Shown here one piece after another: positions 37,354 through 46,327 of a stretch of 64,000 bases of DNA (positions within the stretch are counted from its first letter, which is position 1; each line of letters starts with the position of its first letter). The notes beneath the pieces are model-generated. The model was not told the DNA's origin. It searched no databases and was given only the letters and a program-made list of their open reading frames with translations. Source of the stretch: Variovorax ginsengisoli (GTDB taxonomy: Bacteria; Pseudomonadota; Gammaproteobacteria; Burkholderiales; Burkholderiaceae_C); assembly GCF_006438845.1 (NCBI RefSeq), contig NZ_RCZJ01000002.1, positions 633,145 to 697,144 of the forward strand, read 5' to 3'. The position numbers and the translations under genes are program-made.

Positions 37354-39156
37354 TCACTTCCAGAGCATCAAGTGCTCGACGACCGGGCCGAGCGCCAATG
37401 CAGGCACGTAATTGAGCAGCCCGACGAGCATCACGGTGCCCACCAGCAGCACGACGAACAGCGGGCCGTGCGTGGGCATGGTGCCCGCCGTGACCGGCAG
37501 GCGTTTCTTGGCGGCCAGTGCGCCGGCGATGGCCAGCACCGGCACGATCATTCCGAAGCGGCCGACCCACATCGCGACCGCGAGCAGCGCGTTGTAGAAA
37601 GGCGTGTTGGCCGACAGGCCGGCGAAGGCGCTGCCGTTGTTGTTGCCGGCCGAAGTCAGCGCGTAGAGGACCTCCGAGAAACCGTGTGCGCCGGGGTTGG
37701 CGATGCCCGCCTTGCCCGCCCCCAGGCTCACCGCGAGGGCGGTGCCGGCCAGCACGACGATCGGCGTGATCAGGATGGCGATCGACGTGAGTTTCATCTC
37801 GTGCACCTCGATCTTCTTGCCGAGGTATTCCGGCGTGCGGCCGATCATCAGCCCCGCGATGAACACCGCCAGGATCGCGAAGATCAGCATGCCGTAGAGC
37901 CCGCTGCCGACGCCGCCGAAGACCACTTCGCCCAGCTGCATGAGCACGATCGGCACCATGCCGCCCAGCGGCATGAACGAATCGTGCATGGCGTTCACCG
38001 CGCCGCACGAGGCGGCTGTGGTGATGGCGGCGAACAGGGCCGAAGCCGTGATGCCGAAGCGCGTCTCCTTGCCTTCCATGTTGCCGCCGGCCTGGAGCGC
38101 GGAGGCCATCTGGTCGACGCCCAGTGGCTGCAGCAGCGGATTGCCCGCCTGCTCGGCCGGGATGATGACGATCACCGCGGCGACGAAGAGCACGGTCATC
38201 GCGGCCAGCACCGCCCAGCCCTGCCGCAAGTCGCCGACCACGCGGCCGAAGGCGAAACACAGCGCCGTGGGGATCAGGAAGATCGCCAGCATCTGCGCCA
38301 GGTTGGTGAGCGCGGTCGGGTTCTCGTAAGGGTGCGCCGAGTTGGCGTTGAAGAAGCCGCCGCCGTTGGTGCCGAGCATCTTGATCGCCTCCTGCGACGC
38401 GACCGGGCCCATGGCGAGGGTCTGCGTCGTGGTGTTGGCGTCTTCCATCACCGGAGCGCCGGCCGCGTCCTTGAGCGGCTGGCCATCGGCATCGTTCTTC
38501 GGCTGCTGGTAGGCGAGCGTCTCGACCGTGGTCACGGTCTTGTAGGCGTCGAAGTTCTGGATGACGCCCTGGCCGACGAAGAACACCGCCAGCACGAAGG
38601 AGATCGGCAACAGCAGCCAGGCGGTGATGCGCGTCACGTCGACCCAGAAGTTGCCGACCCATCCCTTGCCATCGGTGCTGCGGGCAGCGAAGCCGCGGGC
38701 CAGCGCGAAAGCTACCGCGATGCCTGTGGCGGCCGACAGGAAATTCTGCACCGTCAGGCCGAGCATCTGCGTCAGATAGCTCATCGTCGACTCCCCGGCG
38801 TAGCCTTGCCAGTTGGTGTTGGTGACGAAGCTCACCGCCGTGTTGAACGACGAGTCGGGCGACACCGCGGCCATGCCGGCCGGGTTGAGCGGCAGCACGG
38901 CCTGCAGGCGCTGCAGGCCATACACGGCCAAGGCGCCGATGGCGTTGAAGGCAAGCAGTGCGAAGGCGTAGGTGCGCCAGTGCATCGACTCGCCGGGCGC
39001 GACGCCCGCGAGCCTGAAGAAGGGCGTCTCGACCCGCTGCATCCAGCGCGGCAGACGGCCGTCGCACAGCAAGGCGATGTAGCGGCCGAGCGGCCAGCCG
39101 AGCACGACCAGCGCGACCAGCAACACGACCAGCAGGCCCCAGGCGGAGGTGGTCAT
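37354..39156 (-). CDS. kdpA: Potassium-transporting ATPase subunit A
   Basis: 600 residues, potassium-translocating channel-like subunit with about ten membrane helices. Selectivity-filter-like repeats are visible: [50 protein letters not shown] and [15 protein letters not shown]. It begins 1 nt after kdpF and is followed by kdpB after 10 nt. Confidence 0.97.
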   Translation of the reverse strand: MTTSAWGLLVVLLVALVVLGWPLGRYIALLCDGRLPRWMQRVETPFFRLAGVAPGESMHWRTYAFALLAFNAIGALAVYGLQRLQAVLPLNPAGMAAVSPDSSFNTAVSFVTNTNWQGYAGESTMSYLTQMLGLTVQNFLSAATGIAVAFALARGFAARSTDGKGWVGNFWVDVTRITAWLLLPISFVLAVFFVGQGVIQNFDAYKTVTTVETLAYQQPKNDADGQPLKDAAGAPVMEDANTTTQTLAMGPVASQEAIKMLGTNGGGFFNANSAHPYENPTALTNLAQMLAIFLIPTALCFAFGRVVGDLRQGWAVLAAMTVLFVAAVIVIIPAEQAGNPLLQPLGVDQMASALQAGGNMEGKETRFGITASALFAAITTAASCGAVNAMHDSFMPLGGMVPIVLMQLGEVVFGGVGSGLYGMLIFAILAVFIAGLMIGRTPEYLGKKIEVHEMKLTSIAILITPIVVLAGTALAVSLGAGKAGIANPGAHGFSEVLYALTSAGNNNGSAFAGLSANTPFYNALLAVAMWVGRFGMIVPVLAIAGALAAKKRLPVTAGTMPTHGPLFVVLLVGTVMLVGLLNYVPALALGPVVEHLMLWK

Positions 39157-39157
39157 G

Positions 39158-39256
39158 TCAGAACCCCTCCGCGCAAATGAGCGCGAAGACAAGGTACGCA
39201 AAGAGGATGACGGCGATCAGGCCGCCCGCGCCGTAGAGCACGTCGAGGCCGATCAC
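39158..39256 (-). CDS. kdpF: Potassium-transporting ATPase small subunit KdpF
   Basis: 32 residues, GTG start at 39256 overlapping the stop of the upstream 44-residue gene (GTGA). The single hydrophobic helix ([18 protein letters not shown]) and short acidic end match KdpF, the lipid-like stabilising peptide of the complex. It ends 1 nt before the kdpA start. Confidence 0.88.
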   Translation of the reverse strand: MIGLDVLYGAGGLIAVILFAYLVFALICAEGF

Positions 39257-39387
39257 GGCCGTGCTCCCGACGACGCTGCGTGCGTCCTCTCCCGGCCCTT
39301 CGGCGAAGCGAGCTTGTTCAGCCCCACCACCATTTCGGCCATTGCCACCCACAACACGGCGACCGCCGCGATCCATACGATGTCCAT
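39253..39387 (-). CDS. Small membrane protein gene leading the kdp operon (44 residues)
   Basis: ATG at 39387 behind an AGAGGAG ribosome site; the stop at 39253-39255 overlaps the kdpF GTG. The protein starts MDIVWIAAVAVLWVAMAEMVV, one membrane segment, followed by GLNKLASPKGRE and a short polar tail. It is the first gene of the kdp operon and was too short for ordinary gene finders. The overlap with kdpF argues for translational coupling and a role with the Kdp pump. Confidence 0.72.
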   Translation of the reverse strand: MDIVWIAAVAVLWVAMAEMVVGLNKLASPKGRERTHAASSGARP

Positions 39388-39424
39388 CTGTCACTCCTCT
39401 GTACGAGACACGGCCGTGAGTCTC

Positions 39425-39484
39425 CGTAAAGGCCCGTAAAAACGGGGAACAGAAAGCGGCGCGAGGCCGTAAAGAAGGCGTAAA
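39425..39484 (-). promoter_or_regulatory. Four phased CGTAAA repeats upstream of kdp (candidate KdpE boxes)
   Basis: CGTAAA occurs at 39425, 39435, 39468 and 39479 (read as TTTACG on the transcribed strand). The spacing is 10, 33 and 11 bp, whole helical turns, in two pairs. OmpR/PhoB-family regulators such as KdpE bind direct repeats with this phasing. The sites lie 38-97 nt upstream of the first kdp-operon start codon. Repeats are seen; KdpE binding is inferred. Confidence 0.6.
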
Positions 39485-39555
39485 AATCACGCGTCTCTGC
39501 AACCAGATCGCCGACAAGTCGGGCTTCCTGGTCGACCGCGAGCTGCTCTAGAAGC

Positions 39556-39990
39556 TCAGGGCAGCGAGCAGATGCTGACCGCCAACTTGCAGGGTTCGGT
39601 CGGCAGATGGCTGTCGCATTGCGCGACGGCGGCCTTGCCCGCGGCGTCGGCGGTCAGCGCATAGGCGGCGCCCCACTCGCCGAAATTGCCGGTCGCCAGC
39701 GCACCGCAACTGCGGTCGAAATAGGCGCGAATCTCGCACGTGCCCACGCCGCCGCCGCGCCGTGCGGCCTGCTCGCACTGCGCGCGCGCCAAGCGCTCGG
39801 CGGTGGCGCGCGAGTTCTGATTGAAGGCGTAGCCGTGAGCGCCGGGCTGGGCCGCGATGGCACCCCAGCTGGGCGCCGGGCGCGCGGTCGGCCGATCGCC
39901 CGACGCGGCCGCAACGAACGTCGGCACGCTGCTGCAGACAGCGAGCGCGGCCAGCAGGCGGACGGCCATCGATCGGAACGTGCGGTTCAT
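39556..39990 (-). CDS. DUF4189 family secreted protein
   Basis: 144 residues. N-terminal signal MNRTFRSMAVRLLAALAVCSSVPTFVAAA. The mature part shows the DUF4189 pattern: WGAIAAQPGAHGYAFNQNSRATAERLARAQCEQAAR, CEIRAYFDRSCGALATG and a Cys-rich end. Function of the family is unknown; it is usually periplasmic. ATG at 39990 has GAGG about 6 nt upstream; a GTG at 39999 is an alternative that overlaps the upstream gene's stop. Confidence 0.8.
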   Translation of the reverse strand: MNRTFRSMAVRLLAALAVCSSVPTFVAAASGDRPTARPAPSWGAIAAQPGAHGYAFNQNSRATAERLARAQCEQAARRGGGVGTCEIRAYFDRSCGALATGNFGEWGAAYALTADAAGKAAVAQCDSHLPTEPCKLAVSICSLP

Positions 39991-39995
39991 GCGCC

Positions 39996-40901
39996 TCACG
40001 AGGGACTGTCTCCAGCCTCGATGAACAGGCGCTTGATCATCGGGAAGCGCTCACGCACCTGCCGCTGGATCAACGTCATTTCCGCGGCGGCGACGTCGGT
40101 GTGCGTGCCATCCTCGAAATGAAGGTCGAGGGTGACGAGCACCTCCTCCGGCCCGATGTACATCGACAGGATGCGGCCCACGCTGCGCACGTGCGGCTGC
40201 GCGGTCGCCAGCGCGCGGATCGCACGCGCCGTGTCGGGCCGGATGCCTTCGCCGATGAGCAGCCCGCGCGACTCGCGCACCAGCAACGTCGCCACGCCCG
40301 CCAGCAGCAGGCCGATCACCACCGAGGCTGCGCCATCGAGCTCGGGCATCTCCAGCCGGTGGCTCAGGTAGATGCCCAGCGCCGCCACTGCCAGCCCCAC
40401 CAGCGCGGCGCCGTCTTCAGCGAGCACTGTGTAGGTGGTCGGGTCCTTGCTCGCATGCAGCGCGTTCCAGAAGGGGCGCCCGCGGGTCTGGCCGCGAAAC
40501 TGCCGCAAGGCGATGGTGAAGCTGATGCCTTCGAACAGCGCCGCGGCGCCCAGCACCACGTAATTCCATGTCGGGTCGCTGATCGGCTCGGGGTTCCGGA
40601 TGTGCTGAATGCCTTCGTAGAACGACACCCCGCCGCCCAGACCGAAGATCAGCACCGCCACCATCAAGCTCCAGAAGTACAGCTCCTTGCCATGGCCGAA
40701 CGGGTGCTCGTCGGTGGCGGGCCGTTGGCTCAGCTTGAGGCCGACCAGCAGCAGCACGCCGTTGAAGGTGTCGACGGCCGAGTGAATGCCTTCGGACAAC
40801 ATGGCCGAACTGCCGGTGACGCCGGCGACGATGAACTTGGTGACGGCGATGGCCACGTTGGCGCCGATGGCGCCGTAGATGGCGATGCGGGATTCGGCCA
40901 T
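39996..40901 (-). CDS. Cation diffusion facilitator family transporter
   Basis: 301 residues. Membrane part with about six helices: IAIYGAIGANVAIAVTKFIVAGVTGSSAMLSEGIHSAVDTFNGVLLL carries the metal-site residues SxxxSxxHSxxD, and HPFGHGKELYFWSLMVAVLIF is the HPFGHG motif of CDF proteins. A cytoplasmic C-terminal domain follows. It probably exports zinc or another divalent metal by proton antiport. The stop overlaps a possible GTG of the DUF4189 gene. Confidence 0.9.
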   Translation of the reverse strand: MAESRIAIYGAIGANVAIAVTKFIVAGVTGSSAMLSEGIHSAVDTFNGVLLLVGLKLSQRPATDEHPFGHGKELYFWSLMVAVLIFGLGGGVSFYEGIQHIRNPEPISDPTWNYVVLGAAALFEGISFTIALRQFRGQTRGRPFWNALHASKDPTTYTVLAEDGAALVGLAVAALGIYLSHRLEMPELDGAASVVIGLLLAGVATLLVRESRGLLIGEGIRPDTARAIRALATAQPHVRSVGRILSMYIGPEEVLVTLDLHFEDGTHTDVAAAEMTLIQRQVRERFPMIKRLFIEAGDSPS

Positions 40902-41108
40902 GGGTGGATGCGGGAAAGCGAAAAGGTGCCGACTGAGCGAGTCTTGAACCTTAACCTCCGAACGTGCCGCGTCCTGTAGGCGCGAAGCGCTGCGTCACCC
41001 GCGCATGCACGGCCACCGATTCTCCGCAACCGGAACTGGAATCGCAGGTGCGCCGGGCCTCTACATGCGCGACGCGATGATGCCGGCCGCGGGCTGCGCT
41101 TTCGACGG

Positions 41109-41462
41109 CTAGGCCGGCAGCGCCCGCCCATCGAAAACCTGCACTGGGATCGTCTCCAGGTCGACGCCGTCCAGGCAGCGAATGTTGACGGCCGCCACCG
41201 CCTCGCCGGTCGGCGTCTTGCCCTCCCCATAGGGATGGATGCCGCAAGTCGAACAGAAGCGGTGCTGGACGACGTGGCGGTTGAAAAGATAGGTGCTCGT
41301 GTCGGACTCCGGTGTGAGCAGCGTGAACGCGTCGCGCGGAACGAACCACATCAGCGTGCCCTTGCGCCGACAGATGGAACAGTTGCACGAGGTGGCGGAG
41401 CGCAGTTCGCCCTCGGCCTCGAAGCGGATGCGGCCGCAATGGCAGCTGCCCTGGAATTTCAT
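41109..41462 (-). CDS. GFA family (CENP-V/GFA domain) protein
   Basis: 117 residues. Zinc-binding cysteines in GSCHCGRIRF, SCNCSICRRKG and FCSTCGIHPYGEG define the glutathione-dependent formaldehyde-activating (GFA) fold. True substrates of most members are unknown. The start overlaps the stop of the SRPBCC gene by 4 nt; it is the last gene of the ArsR-led operon. Confidence 0.9.
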   Translation of the reverse strand: MKFQGSCHCGRIRFEAEGELRSATSCNCSICRRKGTLMWFVPRDAFTLLTPESDTSTYLFNRHVVQHRFCSTCGIHPYGEGKTPTGEAVAAVNIRCLDGVDLETIPVQVFDGRALPA

Positions 41463-41905
41463 GGCGCGCTCTCCTTGAAAAAGGCATGGAGGTTGTCGAA
41501 GAACACGGGCCAGCCGCGGGCATGGTCGTCGCGCGCCTTCTGGTTGAAGAAGCGGTCGTGCACGAAGCGAAGCTCGGTGCCTCCTCCGGCCGGTGCGAGC
41601 TCGAGGGTCACGCGCGACACCCGGTCTGGCGTGCCCTTCCAGGCGAAGGTGAACACCAGCCGGCGCGCCGGCTCCACCTCCTGATAGACGCCCGAGACGG
41701 TGTGCGTTTCGCCGTCGGGGGCGGCGAAGGAGATCAGGTACTCGCCGCCCACGCGCAGATCGATGACGGCCGTGGCATGCGACGGCAGCGTGCCCGGCCC
41801 GAACCACTGGCTCAGCGCTTGCGGGTCGGTCCATGCGCGCCAGACCTTGTCGGGCGTGACCGGGTAGGTGCGCGTGATACGGATTTGCGCGGTGGCTGTG
41901 TTCAT
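41459..41905 (-). CDS. SRPBCC / AHSA1-like domain protein
   Basis: 148 residues. Helix-grip fold of the activator-of-Hsp90-homologue 1 group: ITRTYPVTPDKVWRAWTDPQALSQWFGPG and VGGEYLISFAAPDGETHTVSGVYQEVEPARRLVFTFAW, ending in DDHARGWPVFFDNLHAFF. Such genes are often paired with ArsR-family regulators, as here. It binds a small hydrophobic ligand in related proteins. ATGA overlaps exist at both ends. Confidence 0.88.
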   Translation of the reverse strand: MNTATAQIRITRTYPVTPDKVWRAWTDPQALSQWFGPGTLPSHATAVIDLRVGGEYLISFAAPDGETHTVSGVYQEVEPARRLVFTFAWKGTPDRVSRVTLELAPAGGGTELRFVHDRFFNQKARDDHARGWPVFFDNLHAFFKESAP

Positions 41906-42243
41906 GGTTCGAGGTCCTTCTGTTGAGAGAGATAGCGGGCCAGCGCGTCGAGCTGGCCGTTCCAGAAGCGCTCGTAGCGGCAGAGCCAACGTGCCGCGTC
42001 CTGCAGTGGCGCAGCGTCGAGCTCGCAGCGCACGACCCGACCTTCCTTCGAGCGCGCGATCAGGCCGGCGGCTTCGAGCACGGCGAGATGCTTCATGAAC
42101 CCCGGCAGCGACATGCGGTGCGGCTGCGCCAACTCGGTCACCGAGGCCGCGCCAGCATCGAGTTGCGTCAGCACACCGCGGCGCGTGCCATCGGACAGCG
42201 CGGCAAAAACAAGATCGAGCGCTGGATTTTTTTCGTTAACCAT
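41902..42243 (-). CDS. ArsR-family transcriptional regulator
   Basis: 113 residues. Winged helix: LVFAALSDGTRRGVLTQLDAG, VTELAQPHRMSLPGFMKHLAVLEAAGLI and GRVVRCELDAAPLQDAARWL. The end WNGQLDALARYLSQQ is typical of regulators coupled to SRPBCC genes. No metal-binding Cys pair is seen, so it probably does not sense metals. An AACCATTTGGTT palindrome spans its own start codon, which suggests autorepression. Confidence 0.9.
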   Translation of the reverse strand: MVNEKNPALDLVFAALSDGTRRGVLTQLDAGAASVTELAQPHRMSLPGFMKHLAVLEAAGLIARSKEGRVVRCELDAAPLQDAARWLCRYERFWNGQLDALARYLSQQKDLEP

Positions 42244-42249
42244 TTGGTT
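42238..42249 (-). promoter_or_regulatory. Palindrome over the arsR-type start codon
   Basis: AACCA-TT-TGGTT, 5-bp arms with 2-bp spacer (extendable to 6 of 7 bp), containing the start codon of the ArsR-family gene. Candidate autoregulatory operator. Confidence 0.35.
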
Positions 42250-42417
42250 TAGTTTGAACGCGATGGCGGGATGCTGTCAAGCGCGCGCCGCCCGTCGAGA
42301 GGCGGATGGAGGACCGACCGCCGGTGCTTTCGTCGGCGGTCTCCGACAAATCGCGCGAAGCAACGCGAGTACGGTTAATTTTTCCCAGCCTCCAAACAGC
42401 CACACCCGCGGGCTCCC

Positions 42418-43071
42418 ATGATGAAAACAAAATCTCTCCAAGCCCCTGACGCCAGACGGCGCAGCCTGCTGGCCAGCGGCGTCGCCAGCGCTGCGAGCGG
42501 TCTCGTGTCGCTGTCCGCTTCGGCACAGCCAACAGCCGCGCCTCCGGCCACAGCCGGCGAGCTGCCGCCGGTCGCACTCAAGGTGAACGGTCGCACCCAC
42601 GCCCTTCGCCTGGACACCCGCACGACGCTGCTCGATGCATTGCGTGAACACCTGCAGCTCACCGGCTCCAAAAAGGGTTGCGATCACGGCCAATGCGGCG
42701 CGTGCACCGTGCTGGTGAACGGCCGCCGCATCAACAGCTGCCTCAGCCTGGCCGCGATGCACGACGGCGACGAGATCACGACCATCGAAGGCTTGGGCAC
42801 GCCGGACAAGCTGCATCCGATGCAGGCCGCGTTCGTGAAGCACGACGGTTTCCAGTGCGGTTACTGCACGCCGGGACAGATCTGCTCGGCCGTCGGCACG
42901 CTTCAGGAGATCAAGGCCGGCATCCCGAGCCATGTCAGCATCGACGTGACCGCGATCCAGAAGGCGACGCCCGAGGAGATCCGTGAACGCATGAGCGGCA
43001 ACCTGTGCCGCTGCGGCGCCTACGCCAACATGCTCGAGGCGATCCAGGAAGTTGCGGGAGGCAAGGCATGA
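42418..43071 (+). CDS. paoA: Aldehyde oxidoreductase [2Fe-2S] subunit, PaoA-like
   Basis: 217 residues from ATG 42418 (a second ATG is at 42421). N-terminal twin-arginine-like signal [25 protein letters not shown], so the complex is probably exported folded to the periplasm. Plant-type ferredoxin domain [15 protein letters not shown] and the second cluster domain [10 protein letters not shown]...GNLCRCGAY are present. It carries electrons from the molybdenum subunit. The stop overlaps the next start (ATGA). Confidence 0.92.
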   Translation: MMKTKSLQAPDARRRSLLASGVASAASGLVSLSASAQPTAAPPATAGELPPVALKVNGRTHALRLDTRTTLLDALREHLQLTGSKKGCDHGQCGACTVLVNGRRINSCLSLAAMHDGDEITTIEGLGTPDKLHPMQAAFVKHDGFQCGYCTPGQICSAVGTLQEIKAGIPSHVSIDVTAIQKATPEEIRERMSGNLCRCGAYANMLEAIQEVAGGKA

Positions 43072-44018
43072 AAGCGTTCACCTACGAGCGCGCCGCAACG
43101 CCTGCCGCTGCGGCCGCCGCGCTGGCTGCCAATCCCGGCGCCAAGCTGATCGCGGGCGGCACCAACCTGCTCGACCTGATGAAGCTGCAGATCGAGGCAC
43201 CGTCGCATGTGATCGACATCAACCGCCTGGGCCTCGACCAGATCGAGGACGCAGGCGGCGGCGGGCTGCGCATCGGCGCCCTGGTGCGCAACACCGACCT
43301 TGCCGCGCATCCGCGCGTGCGCAAGGACTACGCCGTGCTGAGCCGTGCGCTGCTGGCCGGCGCTTCGGGCCAGTTGCGCAACAAGGCGACCACCGCGGGC
43401 AACCTGCTGCAGCGCACGCGCTGCCCTTACTTCTACGACACCACCAAGCCCTGCAACAAGCGCTTGCCAGGCTCGGGCTGCTCCGCCATCGGCGGCTTCG
43501 ATCGCAACTTGGCCATCGTGGGCACCAGCGACCAGTGCATCGCGACCCACCCCAGCGACATGGCCGTGGCCATGCGCGTGCTGGACGCCACCGTCGAGAC
43601 GGTGCGTGCCGACGGTTCCAAGCGCACCATCGCCATCGCCGACTTTCATCGCTTGCCAGGCACCACGCCGCAGGTCGAGACCGCGCTGGCGAGGGACGAG
43701 ATGATCACCTCGGTGCTGCTGCCGGCGCCGCTCGGCGGCAAGCACCTGTACCGCAAGGTGCGCGACCGTGCTTCCTATGCCTTCGCGCTGATCTCGGTCG
43801 CCGCCGTGATCCAACCCGACGGCCGGGGGCGCTACGCCTACGGCGGCCTCGCGCACAAGCCATGGCGCGTGGAGGCGGCGGAGGGGCAGGCCGACGCGAA
43901 GTCCATCGTCCAGTCGACATTGAACGGCGCGCGCACCAGCGCGCACAACGCATTCAAACCCATGCTGGTCGAACGCACGCTCGCGTCCGTCATGGCGGAA
44001 GCACGGAGCCAGGCATGA
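43068..44018 (+). CDS. paoB: Aldehyde oxidoreductase FAD-binding subunit, PaoB-like
   Basis: 316 residues. FAD-binding segments [19 protein letters not shown] and [18 protein letters not shown]. The inserted loop with [20 protein letters not shown] contains the cysteines expected for the extra [4Fe-4S] cluster of PaoB-type subunits. C-terminal CO_deh_flav_C-like domain. It is translationally coupled to both neighbours by ATGA overlaps. Confidence 0.92.
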   Translation: MKAFTYERAATPAAAAAALAANPGAKLIAGGTNLLDLMKLQIEAPSHVIDINRLGLDQIEDAGGGGLRIGALVRNTDLAAHPRVRKDYAVLSRALLAGASGQLRNKATTAGNLLQRTRCPYFYDTTKPCNKRLPGSGCSAIGGFDRNLAIVGTSDQCIATHPSDMAVAMRVLDATVETVRADGSKRTIAIADFHRLPGTTPQVETALARDEMITSVLLPAPLGGKHLYRKVRDRASYAFALISVAAVIQPDGRGRYAYGGLAHKPWRVEAAEGQADAKSIVQSTLNGARTSAHNAFKPMLVERTLASVMAEARSQA

Positions 44019-46207
44019 AGTTCGATCAACCCGCCACGCGTAACCCGGTCGATCGACTCCGCATCGTCGGCAAGCCGCACGACCGCATCGACGGCCCCCT
44101 GAAGACCACGGGCACCGCGCCCTACGCCTATGAGCGACACGACGTGGCGGCCAACCAAGCCTACGGGGTGATCGTCGGCGCTGCGATCGCCAAGGGCCGC
44201 ATCCGCCGCATCGCGACCGACGCCGCGCGCTCGTCACCGGGCGTGATCGCGGTCGTGACCCACGAGAACGCCGGCAAGGTCGGCAAGGCCAAGGCCATCA
44301 CTGCCAAGCTGCTGGCCGGCCCCGAGGTGGATCACTACCACCAGGCCGTGGCGATCGTCGTGGCCAACAGCTTCGAACAGGCTCGTGCGGCCGCTCACCT
44401 GGTCGAGATCGACTACGAGCGCGCCGAAGGCCGCTACGACCTGGAGAAGGAAAAGTCGGCCGCGGTGAAGCCCAAGATGGAAGACCCCGCGGACACGGCC
44501 GTCGGCGATTTCGACGGCGCCTTCGCCAGCGCCGCCGTGAAGATCGACCAGACCTACACCACGCCGGACCAGAGCCATGCCGCGATGGAACCCTTCGCGA
44601 CCATCGCATCGTGGCAGGGCGACAAGCTGACCGTGTGGACGTCGAACCAGATGATCGCTTGGGCACAGCGCGACTTGTGCGAAGTGCTGGGCCTGCAAAA
44701 AGAGAACGTGCGGGTGGTCTCCAGCTATGTCGGCGGCGGCTTCGGATCGAAGCTCTGGGTGCGCAGCGATGCCGTCATGGCGGCCGTTGCCGCACGCGTC
44801 GCCGGGCGCCCGGTGAAGGTTGCCCTCGCGCGCCCGCAGATCACCAACAACACCACGCACCGGCCTGCCACCATCCAGCGCATCCGCCTGGGTGCGGGGC
44901 GCGACGGCAAGCTGACGGCGATCGCGCACGAGACCTGGTCGGGCGACCTGCCGGGCGGACAGCCCGAGACCGCCGCGATGCAGACGCGCTCGCTCTATGC
45001 CGGGGCCAATCGCATGACGGCGCACCGCTTGGCGACGCTCGACCTGCCCGAAGGCAACGCGATGCGCGCGCCGGGCGAAGCGCCGGGGCTGATGGCGCTC
45101 GAGATCGCGATGGACGAGTTGGCGGAGGCGCTCAAGATGGACCCCGTCGAGCTGCGCATCGTCAACGACACGCAGGTCGATCCCGAAAAACCGGAGCGCC
45201 CGTTCTCGCAGCGCGACCTGGTCGGCTGCATGCGCACCGGCGCGCAGCGCTTCGGCTGGGAGCGCCGCGTGGCGACGCCGGCCCAGGTGCGCGACGGCCG
45301 ATGGCTGGTCGGCATGGGCATGGCCAGCGCGTTCCGCGGCAACCTCACCATGAATTCGGCGGCGCGCGCAGCGATCGACGGCAAGGGCATCGTGACCATC
45401 TCCACCGACATGACGGACATCGGCACCGGCAGCTACACCGTCATCGCACAGACGGCCGCCGAGCTGCTCGGCGTGCCGTTGGAACAGGTGCGGGTGCGCC
45501 TTGGTGATTCGGACTTCCCGGTCTCGGCCGGTTCGGGCGGCCAGTGGGGCGGAAACAGTGCCACGGCCGGCGTGTATGCAGCGTGCATGAAGTTGCGCGA
45601 GGCGATCGCTCGCAAGGCCGGGCTGATGGCCGGTGACGCGCGCTTCGAGGGCGGGCGCATTGTCTCGGGCAGCCGCAATATGAGCCTGGCCGAAGTCGCG
45701 GGCCGTGCAGGGCTCACCGCGGAAGACGGCATCGAGTTTGGCGACCTGACCAAGAAGTTCGCGCAGGGCACCTTCGGCGCCCATTTCGCCGAGGTGGGCG
45801 TCGACGCCGACACTGGCGAGGTGCGCGTGCGCCGCATGAGCGGCGCTTTCGCGGCCGGTCGCATCCTGAATCCGAAGACGGCGCGCAGCCAGGTGATCGG
45901 AGCGATGACGATGGGCCTGGGCGCAGCACTGATGGAAGAAGCCGTCGTGGACGCGCGGCACGGCTACTTCGTCAACCACGACCTGGCCGAGTACCACGTG
46001 CCGGTGCATGCAGACGTGCCGTTGCAGGACGTGTTCTTCATGGACGAGGTCGATGACAAGTCATCGCCCATGAAGGCCAAGGGCGTTGGCGAACTCGGGC
46101 TCTGCGGCAGTGCTGCCGCGATTGCCAATGCGGTCTACAACGCGACGGGCGTGCGCATTCGCGACTACCCGCTCACGCTCGAGAAGATCCTGAAGGCGTG
46201 GGCGTAG
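44015..46207 (+). CDS. paoC: Aldehyde oxidoreductase molybdenum-binding subunit, PaoC-like
   Basis: 730 residues, the size of Pao[24 protein letters not shown] opens the aldehyde oxidase a/b hammerhead. Molybdenum pterin-binding segments include [18 protein letters not shown] and GSGGQWGG. The catalytic base Glu is in [10 protein letters not shown] near the C-terminus. It oxidises aldehydes to acids. A PaoD/XdhC-type maturation factor, normally needed for cofactor insertion, is not found next to the operon. Confidence 0.94.
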   Translation: MKFDQPATRNPVDRLRIVGKPHDRIDGPLKTTGTAPYAYERHDVAANQAYGVIVGAAIAKGRIRRIATDAARSSPGVIAVVTHENAGKVGKAKAITAKLLAGPEVDHYHQAVAIVVANSFEQARAAAHLVEIDYERAEGRYDLEKEKSAAVKPKMEDPADTAVGDFDGAFASAAVKIDQTYTTPDQSHAAMEPFATIASWQGDKLTVWTSNQMIAWAQRDLCEVLGLQKENVRVVSSYVGGGFGSKLWVRSDAVMAAVAARVAGRPVKVALARPQITNNTTHRPATIQRIRLGAGRDGKLTAIAHETWSGDLPGGQPETAAMQTRSLYAGANRMTAHRLATLDLPEGNAMRAPGEAPGLMALEIAMDELAEALKMDPVELRIVNDTQVDPEKPERPFSQRDLVGCMRTGAQRFGWERRVATPAQVRDGRWLVGMGMASAFRGNLTMNSAARAAIDGKGIVTISTDMTDIGTGSYTVIAQTAAELLGVPLEQVRVRLGDSDFPVSAGSGGQWGGNSATAGVYAACMKLREAIARKAGLMAGDARFEGGRIVSGSRNMSLAEVAGRAGLTAEDGIEFGDLTKKFAQGTFGAHFAEVGVDADTGEVRVRRMSGAFAAGRILNPKTARSQVIGAMTMGLGAALMEEAVVDARHGYFVNHDLAEYHVPVHADVPLQDVFFMDEVDDKSSPMKAKGVGELGLCGSAAAIANAVYNATGVRIRDYPLTLEKILKAWA

Positions 46208-46258
46208 CAGCCGGCCCATCTCGGGCACGGTCGCCAAGTCCGCGCGCCAGCGCAGCGA

Positions 46259-46287
46259 TTGACAGGACCTGGCAGGCTTTCTATCTT
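46259..46287 (+). promoter_or_regulatory. Sigma-70 promoter upstream of the exported 621-residue protein
   Basis: -35 TTGACA (46259-46264), 17-nt spacer, -10 TATCTT (46282-46287), 52 nt after the paoC stop. The start would be near 46294, giving a leader of about 34 nt. Confidence 0.65.
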
Positions 46288-46327
46288 CCGATCAGGGGAC
46301 CGTCCGGTCTCGCCCGAAGGAAAATGG

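Noticed and set aside
37222..39180. Plus-strand open frame of 652 codons opposite kdpA
   Set aside because: Composition is dominated by Arg, His, Gln, Asp and Gly as expected from the reverse of a membrane-protein gene; kdpA is certain.
39388..39403. TACAGA as a -10 element for kdp
   Set aside because: The implied start would remove the AGAGGAG ribosome site of the first gene, so the real promoter is probably elsewhere in the leader.
41005..41110. 35-codon plus-strand frame in the gap upstream of the cation efflux gene
   Set aside because: No ribosome site, overlaps the end of the GFA gene on the other strand, and no recognisable features.
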